From Succinispira mobilis DSM 6222 (GTDB taxonomy: Bacteria > Bacillota > Negativicutes > Acidaminococcales > Succinispiraceae): 64,000 nucleotides of DNA. Of the stretch, positions 18,295-26,410 are shown piece by piece; the first letter of the stretch is position 1; every line of letters begins with the position of its first letter. The DNA is taken from NCBI RefSeq assembly GCF_000384135.1, contig NZ_KB913028.1, positions 430,351 through 494,350 of the forward strand, written 5' to 3'. The position numbers and the translations under genes were made by a program. The notes beneath the pieces are model-generated. The model saw only the letters and a list, made by a program, of their open reading frames with translations. It was not told where the DNA came from and ran no database searches.

Positions 18295-19266
18295 ATGAAA
18301 AGAATTTTGCTTTTATTTTTAGCAGTAAGTATGTTGTTAATGACAGGTTGTGCGAGTAAACAGAGTACGCCAGCGACTAAAAAAGTGCAAGTGGCGGTAA
18401 GTATCTATCCTTTAGCTGAATTTGTTAGAGCTGTAGGCGGGGAAAAAGTTCAAGTGAATACTTTGGTTCCGGCAGGAGTTGAGGCTCATAGCTACGAATT
18501 AAGTGCTACGGATATGAAAACAATTACTCAAGCACAAGTGTTTGTATATAATGGCGGTGGTATGGAGAGTTGGGCAGATAAGGTTGAGCAAAGTCTTAAA
18601 GATAAACCTGTGAAAATTTTACAAGCGGGTAAAGGGTTGTTTGTGAAATTAGATGAGGAACATCAACATGATGAACACAAAGATGAACATAAACACGAAG
18701 AGCATAAGCATGAAACTGGTCATGTACATGACCATGGCGGCTTTGATCCTCATGTTTGGTTAGATCCAGTTTTAGCTAGTAAACAAGTAGCAGCGATTTC
18801 TGAAACTTTACAAGCTGCAGATCCAACGAACAGAGAGTATTATCAAAAAAATGCCGCTGCTTACCAAGCGGAATTAAATAAATTAGACCAAGAATTTAAA
18901 GCAATGCGGGCTCAAGCCAAACAAGATGCTTTTGTGACAACACATAGTGCTTTTGGTTCACTGGCTAAACGTTATGATTTACACCAAATTGCAATTATGG
19001 GCATTACACCTAATGTAGAACCAACGCCGCAGGCTTTGGCAAATTTAATTAATCTAGTTAAAAAAGAGCAAATAAAATATATTTTCTTTGAAGAACTAGT
19101 AAGTCCTAAAGTTGCGCAAACAATCGCGGCTGAAGCTGGGGTTAAAACTTTGGTATTAAATCCTGTGGAAGGCCTAACTAAAACACAGCAAGAGAAAAAA
19201 GTAACATATTTAGAATTAATGCGTCAAAATATTGCTAATTTAAAAATTGCTTTGGAGAATAAATAA
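18295..19266 (+). CDS. znuA: Zinc ABC transporter substrate-binding lipoprotein
   Basis: ZnuA binds zinc (or manganese) outside the cytoplasmic membrane and hands it to ZnuB. The 323-residue protein has a lipoprotein signal MKRILLLFLAVSMLLMTGCAS, the metal-site histidine in PAGVEAHSYELS, FDPHVWLDP, VTTHSAFGSLAKRYDL and a C-terminal FFEELVSPKVAQTIA. Between residues about 120 and 150 lies a His/Asp/Glu-rich loop with more than ten histidines, the mark of zinc-type rather than manganese-type proteins. ATG 18295 has AAGGGGTGAAG upstream; a longer in-frame start is inside the terminator. It heads the znuA-znuC-znuB unit. I did not find a clear Zur box. Confidence 0.92.
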   Translation: MKRILLLFLAVSMLLMTGCASKQSTPATKKVQVAVSIYPLAEFVRAVGGEKVQVNTLVPAGVEAHSYELSATDMKTITQAQVFVYNGGGMESWADKVEQSLKDKPVKILQAGKGLFVKLDEEHQHDEHKDEHKHEEHKHETGHVHDHGGFDPHVWLDPVLASKQVAAISETLQAADPTNREYYQKNAAAYQAELNKLDQEFKAMRAQAKQDAFVTTHSAFGSLAKRYDLHQIAIMGITPNVEPTPQALANLINLVKKEQIKYIFFEELVSPKVAQTIAAEAGVKTLVLNPVEGLTKTQQEKKVTYLELMRQNIANLKIALENK

Positions 19267-19268
19267 TT

Positions 19269-19997
19269 ATGGGCGTTATCAACTTACAAAAAGTTGGTTT
19301 TACTTATGGTGAACAGTGGTTATTTAAAGATATAAGTGTTCAAATTACGGAAGGTGATTTTGTAGCGGTAATTGGGCCCAACGGTGCGGGAAAATCAACT
19401 TTATTACGCTTGATTGCCAATATTTATCCGCCTACAGCAGGGCACGTGTATTTATTTGGTCAACCGATAACTATGTTTAAAGATTGGCAAAAAATTGGTT
19501 ATGTACCTCAAAATCCTGCACGGCAACAAAAAAGTTTTCCAATTACGGTGCGCGAAGTAATTGCCTTGGGTTGCTTGCGCGCTAATAGTCTATGGTCCGC
19601 CTTAACCAAAACGGACAAGCAAGCGATTGATGCTGTATTGACTGAATTTGACTTGCAAACTTTAGCCGAACGACGTATTGGGGATTTGTCAGGTGGACAA
19701 CAACAGAAGGTTTTTTTGGCCAAGGCTTTAGTGAAAAAACCGCAACTATTATTGTTAGATGAACCCGCTACGGGAATTGATAGCCAGACGAAGGTCGAAC
19801 TATATGAACGCTTGGCGATTTTGAATAAAGCTGGTTGTACGGTTGTGATGATTTCGCATGATTTAGAACTTACAGCGCGAGTGGCTAGTTCTGCCTTATG
19901 TGTAGATCGCGGCGTATGCTTTTATGGAAAGGCGCAAGCTGTATTGAAACACCAAAATAAAAAACATACCGATTATTATCAGGGACAGGTGCAATAA
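19269..19997 (+). CDS. znuC: Zinc ABC transporter ATP-binding protein
   Basis: This 242-residue ABC ATPase powers zinc import. Walker A is GPNGAGKS at residues 36-43, then the Q-loop in GYVPQNPA, the signature LSGGQQQKV near 140, Walker B LLLLDEPATGID and the switch His in MISHDLE. It starts 2 bp after znuA and its stop shares a base with the znuB ATG, so the three subunits are translationally linked. The sequence is closest to ZnuC/MntB-type ATPases; the His-rich ZnuA next door favours zinc. Confidence 0.92.
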   Translation: MGVINLQKVGFTYGEQWLFKDISVQITEGDFVAVIGPNGAGKSTLLRLIANIYPPTAGHVYLFGQPITMFKDWQKIGYVPQNPARQQKSFPITVREVIALGCLRANSLWSALTKTDKQAIDAVLTEFDLQTLAERRIGDLSGGQQQKVFLAKALVKKPQLLLLDEPATGIDSQTKVELYERLAILNKAGCTVVMISHDLELTARVASSALCVDRGVCFYGKAQAVLKHQNKKHTDYYQGQVQ

Positions 19998-20902
19998 TGG
20001 AGATACTGAGTTTTGATTTTATGCAACGAGCTTTATTGGCAGGCTTGATTGTCGCGATAAGTTGTCCGTTGATTGGCGTTTTTCTAGTTGTGAGACGACA
20101 ATCAATGATCGGTGATGGTTTAGGGCATATTGCTTTTGCGGGTGTTGTAGCTGGTTGGATTTTGGGCTATAAGCCTGTGGCTAGTGCCGCTTTATTTACG
20201 ACCTTAGGCGCTTTAGCGATTGAACGGGTACGCTCTTTAAAAGCTGAGTTTTCGGAAATGATTTTGGCAATATTTTTCTATGCGGGGATGGGTATTGCGG
20301 TAGTCTTATCCAGCTTACCGCAAGCTGGGGGCTTTAATCTTAGTAGTTTTTTATTTGGCAGTATTATGACCGTAAGTAGTGAAGATTTATATTGGGTTGC
20401 GGGATTGGGGCTGTTAAATTTATTGTTTGTTTTGCTAATGTACCGACCGTTGGTATATGTGTCTTTTGATGAAAGTTCAGCCCGGGTAAGTGGGATGCCG
20501 GTAAATAGATTAAATTTACTTTTGAGCATTCTTACAGCACTGAATGTGGCTATTGCGATGAGAGTGGTGGGCATTCTCTTGGTCTCGGCTTTACTGGTTA
20601 TTCCCGTTGCTTGTGCCTTGCAAATTGCTCGGAGTTTTAGTCGCACAATGCTTTGGGCGACAGTGTACTCTTTGTTAGGGGTACTTTTAGGTCTAACAGC
20701 TTCTTATTATTGGGATTTAGCGCCGGGGGGAATGATTGTACTCTTGTTAGTTGCAGCTTTCTTTATTACGACTTTGTGCGCCAATGTTTTTCAAAAAAAT
20801 ACGCTGCTTTTACAGAGCGGGAGCGCAGAATGTGCTTGTGGCTTTCATCATGTAGAGTGTGACGGTGATTGTAGCAAAGCAGAATGTGAGGATAAACCAT
20901 GA
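19997..20902 (+). CDS. znuB: Zinc ABC transporter permease with Cys-rich C-terminal tail
   Basis: This is a 301-residue ABC-3 family permease with about eight or nine membrane helices and the segment GDGLGHIAFAGVVAGW near residue 38, which is diagnostic of metal-type permeases. It forms the channel for zinc with ZnuC. The last 26 residues are unusual for the family: they hold five cysteines (279, 281, 288, 292, 297) and two histidines (284, 285), with no membrane segment. This tail may bind metal in the cytoplasm; that is inference. The gene overlaps znuC by one base and the next gene by four (ATGA). Confidence 0.9.
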   Translation: MEILSFDFMQRALLAGLIVAISCPLIGVFLVVRRQSMIGDGLGHIAFAGVVAGWILGYKPVASAALFTTLGALAIERVRSLKAEFSEMILAIFFYAGMGIAVVLSSLPQAGGFNLSSFLFGSIMTVSSEDLYWVAGLGLLNLLFVLLMYRPLVYVSFDESSARVSGMPVNRLNLLLSILTALNVAIAMRVVGILLVSALLVIPVACALQIARSFSRTMLWATVYSLLGVLLGLTASYYWDLAPGGMIVLLLVAAFFITTLCANVFQKNTLLLQSGSAECACGFHHVECDGDCSKAECEDKP

Positions 20903-21717
20903 TTGTAGATTTACATATACATACGGATGCTTCTGATGGTTGTGATAACCCTGTGACTCTAATTCGGAAAGCGCAGGCCAAAGGTATCGGATTGTTGGCA
21001 GTTAGTGATCATGACAGTATTGATAATGTAGCGGCAGTACAAAGCTTAGCTAAACAAGCTAATATTGAAGTTATTAGCGGTGTGGAAATTTGTTCTAGTG
21101 TGCATAAAGAAAGTTTTCATATCTTGGCTTATAATTTTGATTTGCAAAATAAGGGGCTACAAGAGTTGCTGCAATATAATCAGCAATTGCTTAGCACTAA
21201 AGATCAAGAAACAATTGAAATTTTAAAAAAACTGGGTTGGGCAGTGGATTTAGCCGAATATCAAGCTTACGAACGGCCGCGCAATTTAGGTGGCTGGAAA
21301 ACCTTGAATTATTTGCAGGCCAAGGGGTTGTGCACTGGTGTAAGCGATTTTTTTGAACGGATTTTTACCGCTCAAAATGGTTTGAGCTTTCCAACCTTTT
21401 TAAGTCCGAGCGAAGTGATTGCAGTAATTCACCAAGCGGGCGGTGCTGCTGTTTTAGCCCATGCTGGCAGTAGTTTTCATGGACAGGGTTTGCAACGTGC
21501 CTTGGATATTTTTGCGACTCAAAAGCTAGATGGTTTTGAGTGTTATCATCCGGAACATAGCTTGCGCGATACCCAACTATTGGTGGAACATTGTCAGCGG
21601 GAAAACCTCTTAATTACTGCGGGCTCGGATTATCACGGTGATTTTGTGCCCACTAGGCACTTGGCACAACCGGAAGTAGGACTAGAAGTCTTGAACTTAG
21701 TTGGATTGCGTGATTGA
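20899..21717 (+). CDS. PHP domain phosphoesterase (TrpH/YciV-like)
   Basis: The 272-residue protein has the PHP metal centre: DLHIHTDASDG at residues 4-14, LAVSDHDSID near 33, SGVEICSS near 60, VLAHAG near 190 and AGSDYHGD near 240. E. coli YciV and relatives hydrolyse 3',5'-nucleoside bisphosphates or short RNA ends with three metals. The start ATG overlaps the znuB stop in ATGA, so it is coupled to zinc import. A metal-dependent enzyme next to a metal importer is reasonable, but the substrate is not shown here. Confidence 0.85.
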   Translation: MIVDLHIHTDASDGCDNPVTLIRKAQAKGIGLLAVSDHDSIDNVAAVQSLAKQANIEVISGVEICSSVHKESFHILAYNFDLQNKGLQELLQYNQQLLSTKDQETIEILKKLGWAVDLAEYQAYERPRNLGGWKTLNYLQAKGLCTGVSDFFERIFTAQNGLSFPTFLSPSEVIAVIHQAGGAAVLAHAGSSFHGQGLQRALDIFATQKLDGFECYHPEHSLRDTQLLVEHCQRENLLITAGSDYHGDFVPTRHLAQPEVGLEVLNLVGLRD

Positions 21718-21734
21718 ACAAAGGAGGGATACTG

Positions 21735-23279
21735 ATGTGCTGGCGGGGTTTGATTTTAGCTTTATTATTAATTTGTGTGAACATTTCTGAGGTTCAAGCT
21801 AGTAAACTATTATATATTCCCATGGATACTCGTCCTGTTTGTCTAGATTATACACTAACTAGTTTACAGGCTGCGGGCGTGCAAGTTGCTTATCCCGACA
21901 GAGAGTTTTTGGCGGACAATAAACAAGATGCACAAGTGGATAAACTATTTAGCTGGTTAGAAAGAGAATTACCAGTGGCTGATGCAGTAGTTTTGTCCAC
22001 AGATAGTTTGATTTATGGTGGTTTGGTAGGCTCACGCACCCATGAATTGCCCTTAACAATTTTACAGGCGCGTTTGCAACGTTTATTGGATTTATTAGAT
22101 AAGTATCAAGTGCCAGTTTATGCTTATAGTACAATTATGCGTACACCGCGAGCTAGTTCAGGGCGGGTAGAACCAGCTTATTATGCTCAGTATGGGGCAC
22201 AAATTTTTCGCTATACACAGTTGCAAGATAAGCAGGAATTGGAAAAGTTAAGTCCCAAAGAGTGGCAAGAATATCAGCTTTTGCAACAACAACTGCCACA
22301 GGCTGTTTTGACTGATTGGCAAACGAGACGCGATAAAAATTTAATTATTAACCAAAGGCTCCTAGAGGCAGTGCAAGCGGGTAAGTTTACCTATTTTATT
22401 TTAGGGAAAGATGATACGGCTGTATATTCGGCTTCGCACCGAGAAGCTCGGATTTTGGGGCTACAAACCGAAAATCTTTTGCCTAATGTCTATGGTAATT
22501 TTGTCGGTGCGGATCAGTTAGGCTTAGTTTTAGCAGTAAGAGCGGTTAGTAGCTGGCAACAGCAGTTGCCATTTATTTATGTGGATTATAATCAAGGTGT
22601 TGCGGGTAAAACTATTCCCAGTTATGAAGATATGCCTTTAGAACAAACTGTAAAAGCTCATATTTGGGCGGCTGGAGCTTTTGAGACTAAGAGTTTAGCT
22701 CGGGCGGACTTGGTTTTGGCTTTAAATACGCCAGCAGATGGGGTCACTTTAGAGGCCTCAAATCCAGTGAACAGTGTAGACAAACTTCAGACAAAAGCAG
22801 AGTTTTTACAAATCTTAGAAGTATTTCAAGTTATTAAAAAACCAGTGGCTCTAGCGGATGTAGCTTATGGTAATGGAGCAGATAATGCTTTAGTGGCAGG
22901 TTTGTTTCAAAAAGATTTAGCTTGGAATTTAGCTGCTTATGCTGGTTGGAATACCGCTAGCAATAGTCTGGGTTATGCCTTAGGACAAGGAATTTTAAGT
23001 CCGCAAATTTCTAGGGAGGCACGCGAAAAACTGTTAGCCGTGCGTTATCTAGATGAATGGGCGTATCAGGCTAATGTACGCCAACAAGTTTATCAACAGT
23101 TAGTATGGCCAGAACAATTAAATGGTCAAGCTTTAGGATTGCAAACAGCAAAAGTTGAGGCTAAAATTGCTACAAACATGCGGGCTTTTATCAAAAATAA
23201 AATGCCAGCAAGCTACCAACAAGTGGAATACAAGTTGCCTTGGCAGCGTATGTTTGAAGTGCAAGTTAAAATAAATTAA
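21735..23279 (+). CDS. Exported DUF4127 family protein
   Basis: This is a 514-residue protein with a signal peptide (MCWRGLILALLLICVNISEVQA, cleavage after about residue 22) and the DUF4127 opening KLLYIPMDTRPVCLDY. Other recognisable segments are VLSTDSLIYGGLVGSR, FILGKDDTAVYSASHREA, and YAGWNTASNSLGYALGQG. The family is widespread in Firmicutes and its activity is not established. ATG 21735 follows AAAGGAGGG; an upstream TTG at 21714 would overlap the PHP gene. It lies in the same run as the PHP gene and brnQ. Confidence 0.85.
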   Translation: MCWRGLILALLLICVNISEVQASKLLYIPMDTRPVCLDYTLTSLQAAGVQVAYPDREFLADNKQDAQVDKLFSWLERELPVADAVVLSTDSLIYGGLVGSRTHELPLTILQARLQRLLDLLDKYQVPVYAYSTIMRTPRASSGRVEPAYYAQYGAQIFRYTQLQDKQELEKLSPKEWQEYQLLQQQLPQAVLTDWQTRRDKNLIINQRLLEAVQAGKFTYFILGKDDTAVYSASHREARILGLQTENLLPNVYGNFVGADQLGLVLAVRAVSSWQQQLPFIYVDYNQGVAGKTIPSYEDMPLEQTVKAHIWAAGAFETKSLARADLVLALNTPADGVTLEASNPVNSVDKLQTKAEFLQILEVFQVIKKPVALADVAYGNGADNALVAGLFQKDLAWNLAAYAGWNTASNSLGYALGQGILSPQISREAREKLLAVRYLDEWAYQANVRQQVYQQLVWPEQLNGQALGLQTAKVEAKIATNMRAFIKNKMPASYQQVEYKLPWQRMFEVQVKIN

Positions 23280-23303
23280 AAAAATTAGAGTGAGGTAGAT
23301 TAT

Positions 23304-24644
23304 TTGAAAGCAAGTTATTCTGATGTTGTCGCTTTTGGGTTAGCCTTGTTTTCCTTATTTTTCGGAGCAGGCAACTTTATTTTTCCCCCTTTGTTGGGTC
23401 AAATGGCGGGAGAACATTTAGGTATTGCCTTAATTGGCTTTGTAGTTACGGCCGTAGGCATGCCGTTATTAGGGGTGTTAGTAGTTTCGCTGATTGGTAG
23501 TCCAGACCCCCAAACCTTACCGAGTCGAGTTAACAAACGCTTTGCGTTAATCATGATGACCTTAATTAATTTAACGATAGGTCCGGGTTTTGCTATTCCA
23601 CGCACGGGTGCAGTTGCCTTTGATGCTGGTATCAAGCCTTTTATCACTAATCCAGACTGGGTGACAGCGGGATTGTTAATTTATTCGCTCTTATTTTTTG
23701 GGGCAAGTTATTATATTGCCCTTAATCAACAAAGTATTACAGAGCGTGTTGGTAAAATACTAACACCAGGATTGTTAATTTCTTTAGCATTGTTGGTCGT
23801 AAATGCCTTTTTGCAACCTGCTGGCAAGTTGCAACCAGCTTTAGGAAATTATCAAACAATGCCTTTAAGTGAGGGCTTTAAAGCAGGTTATTTAACGATG
23901 GACACGCTGGCTTCGATTGTTTTTGGAGTTTTGATGTTGAATATTATTCGCAGTAAAGGGATAACCTCTAGAAGAGAAACACTAAGATTTGGTCTAGGGG
24001 CTAGTTTTATTGCGGCAAGCTGTTTAATGTTAATCTATGTTTCTTTAGCTTATTTAGGTGCGACTAGCTTAGAAGTAGCTGGTAAAGCGGAAAACGGTGG
24101 CATGATTTTAGCTTGGGCTGCCAATTACTATTTCGGGACTTTGGGTAATGTAATTTTGGCCATATCTTTTACCCTAGCTTGTCTGACAACTAGTATTGGT
24201 TTAATGTGTTCTAGTGCTACTTTTTTCACGACTATTTTCCCGAAAATGATGTACGAAAAGTGTGTATTGTGGATAGCAGTTTTTGCTTGTTTGGTAGCTA
24301 ATGTGGGTTTAACGAAACTAATTGCGATATCTATTCCGGTGTTAGTATTATTATATCCAGTGGTAATTGTCTTAATCGCTTTGGCTTTTGTACATAATTT
24401 TGTTAATTTAGCCCCCAAAGTATATCAACTTTCGGTAGGCGTAACCGTAATTATGGGTTTAATAGAAGCTGTTAACGCACTGGAGCTTAATATTAGCTTT
24501 ATAAATAGTTTTTTAGCTAAGATTTTACCGCTATATAATCAGGGGTTTGGTTGGGTAGTTCCCGCAATTATTGCGGCGATAATTGGTTACTTTATTGCGG
24601 CGGATAATGGCAGCGGGATGGAAGAAAATACCTTCAGTTTATAA
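23304..24644 (+). CDS. brnQ: Branched-chain amino acid transport system II carrier (BrnQ)
   Basis: The 446-residue membrane protein belongs to the LIVCS family of Na+- or H+-coupled leucine, isoleucine and valine carriers. The N-terminus LFSLFFGAGNFIFPP and TIGPGFAIPRTGAVAFD near residue 95 are family signatures. About twelve hydrophobic segments are visible. It begins with TTG at 23304 behind GAGGTAG. A strong bidirectional terminator follows and separates it from the convergent symporter gene. Confidence 0.92.
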   Translation: MKASYSDVVAFGLALFSLFFGAGNFIFPPLLGQMAGEHLGIALIGFVVTAVGMPLLGVLVVSLIGSPDPQTLPSRVNKRFALIMMTLINLTIGPGFAIPRTGAVAFDAGIKPFITNPDWVTAGLLIYSLLFFGASYYIALNQQSITERVGKILTPGLLISLALLVVNAFLQPAGKLQPALGNYQTMPLSEGFKAGYLTMDTLASIVFGVLMLNIIRSKGITSRRETLRFGLGASFIAASCLMLIYVSLAYLGATSLEVAGKAENGGMILAWAANYYFGTLGNVILAISFTLACLTTSIGLMCSSATFFTTIFPKMMYEKCVLWIAVFACLVANVGLTKLIAISIPVLVLLYPVVIVLIALAFVHNFVNLAPKVYQLSVGVTVIMGLIEAVNALELNISFINSFLAKILPLYNQGFGWVVPAIIAAIIGYFIAADNGSGMEENTFSL

Positions 24645-24656
24645 AAAATTAAAAAT

Positions 24657-24699
24657 AAAAGGGTGTAACGACTTGAATTTCAAGGCGTTACACCCTTTT
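24657..24699. terminator. Bidirectional terminator between convergent genes
   Basis: A perfect 14-bp stem (AAAAGGGTGTAACG with CGTTACACCCTTTT) flanked by A on one side and T on the other, with an inner TTGAA/TTCAA stem. It can stop both brnQ (+) and the symporter (-). Confidence 0.9.
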
Positions 24700-24740
24700 G
24701 TGCGTATGACGTTAGGCAGATGCGCCTAGGTTTTTAGAAA

Positions 24741-26168
24741 TTATTTTTTTGCTTTAGGTTTTACTTTGCTATTAGGCCAACAGTGGATACCTTTTTGTGA
24801 AGGCATAATGCTAGCATCAAAAATTGGCTCGGCAATTCCCGCGCGTTTTTGACGCACATAATCTTCTAAGGCAATATAGACATGCTTGGCTAGCATAGAG
24901 ATTGCCCCCAAATTGGTAAGCGCCATTAGAGCCATAAATAAATCGGCCATATCCCAAACTAAAGCAACTTTAGCTACGGAACCGAACATTACCATCGCTA
25001 CTACGCCGATTCTGAAGGCTGTTAGCCAAACTGGATTGGAGTGTAAAAAACCGATATTGGCTTCGCCATAGTAGTAGTTGCCAATAATTGAACTAAAGGC
25101 AAATAAACAGATTAATAGGCCTAAAGCTACTTGGGCAAAAGGACCAATATGATAAACTAGCGCTGCTTGGGCTAATTCAATTCCCGTAAGTTTAGTTGTT
25201 AAATGTTGTCCAGATAATAAAATAATAAAGGCGGAAGCAGAACAAACCATTAAGGTATCAACAAATACGCCAAAAGCTTGGATTAAACCTTGTTTAACAG
25301 GATGGGTAGCTTCAGCAGTTGCAGCTGCGTTAGGCACAGAACCCATCCCTGCTTCATTAGAAAATAGTCCTCGTTTGATACCAGTCATCACGGCGACGCC
25401 GATACCACCGCCCATAGCCGCATTGGTATTAAAGGCCGAAGAGATGATTTCCATAAATATTGCAGGAATTAAGTTGATGTTTAGTAAAGTAATAATTACA
25501 GCTAATAAAATATAGGCACCAGCCATAATAGGTACTAGCCATTCGGTAAACTTAGCAATACGGGTAATGCCCCCAAATATTATTACCCCAGTAGCTACGG
25601 CGAGAATTCCACCGATGATACTACGATCAATATTGAACGCAGCACTAAGCGCTACGGAAATAGTATTTGCTTGTACAGAATTAAAAATTAGTCCGAAACT
25701 AATACTGATTAAAACGGCAAAGGTTGCGGCAATTGCTGGTTGACCTAAAGCATTTTTAATATAATAGGCAGGACCACCACGAAAACCACCTTGTTGATTG
25801 GGAACTTTATATATTTGCGCTAGGGTGCTTTCGACAAAGCCACTAGCTGAGCCGATTAAGGCAATCATCCACATCCAGAAAATTGCGCCGGGACCACCGC
25901 TGACAATTGCAATTGCAATTCCGGCAATATTGCCGACCCCTACGCGGGAAGCCGTACTGATACAAAAAGCTTGAAAAGAAGAAATTCCTTGTTCAGCTTT
26001 TTGTCCGACTCCTTCATGTAAGAGCCGAAACATTTCGGGAAACATTCTTATTTGCACAAATTTGGTTTGTAAGGTGAAGAGAATTCCTAACCCTACTAGC
26101 AAGACGATTAAAACATAAGACCAAAGAATATCATTGGCAAAACTTACAAAAGTTTCAAGAACAGACAT
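24741..26168 (-). CDS. Sodium:alanine symporter family protein (AGCS)
   Basis: The 475-residue protein has about eleven membrane helices and the AGCS signatures FCISTASRVGVGNIAGIA near 67, GPGAIFWMWMIALIGSASGF near 92 and SNEAGMGSVPNAAATAEA near 270. The family imports alanine or glycine with Na+. The start ATG on the minus strand is preceded by TAGGAGGT. It stands alone between terminators. The actual substrate could be another small amino acid. Confidence 0.92.
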   Translation of the reverse strand: MSVLETFVSFANDILWSYVLIVLLVGLGILFTLQTKFVQIRMFPEMFRLLHEGVGQKAEQGISSFQAFCISTASRVGVGNIAGIAIAIVSGGPGAIFWMWMIALIGSASGFVESTLAQIYKVPNQQGGFRGGPAYYIKNALGQPAIAATFAVLISISFGLIFNSVQANTISVALSAAFNIDRSIIGGILAVATGVIIFGGITRIAKFTEWLVPIMAGAYILLAVIITLLNINLIPAIFMEIISSAFNTNAAMGGGIGVAVMTGIKRGLFSNEAGMGSVPNAAATAEATHPVKQGLIQAFGVFVDTLMVCSASAFIILLSGQHLTTKLTGIELAQAALVYHIGPFAQVALGLLICLFAFSSIIGNYYYGEANIGFLHSNPVWLTAFRIGVVAMVMFGSVAKVALVWDMADLFMALMALTNLGAISMLAKHVYIALEDYVRQKRAGIAEPIFDASIMPSQKGIHCWPNSKVKPKAKK

Positions 26169-26201
26169 GAAATACCTCCTAAAATTTTAAATTCAGCTTA
26201 A

Positions 26202-26230
26202 ATTTTACCATAAAATATTGATTTTGCCTA
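26202..26230 (-). promoter_or_regulatory. Possible promoter of the AGCS symporter gene
   Basis: On the minus strand, TAGGCA, 17 bases ending in TGG, then TAAAAT at 26207-26202. The -35 is weak and the extended -10 is good. Confidence 0.45.
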
Positions 26231-26349
26231 TTCATGCGGGCTATATTTTACAAAGACCTGCTGACTAGATTAAGCTACTGTTTACACTGTAAAGCAAGCG
26301 TTTTGGGAGAAGAGTTTTTAGATTTTGTTGTTTGATGCAGTTGCTTATA

Positions 26350-26384
26350 AACAAAAACAGCCTCTGGTATTTTGAGAGGCTGTT
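26350..26384 (-). terminator. Intrinsic terminator of the GGDEF-EAL gene
   Basis: A perfect 10-bp stem (AACAGCCTCT and AGAGGCTGTT) with a 9-base loop. On the minus strand it is followed by TTTGTTTAT. Confidence 0.85.
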
Positions 26385-26410
26385 CAGGAATACATTTTCA
26401 GTTTAGATTT

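Noticed and set aside
20278-20646. A 122-codon minus-strand ORF within znuB
   Set aside because: It is antisense to a well-supported membrane gene and has no ribosome site or domain.
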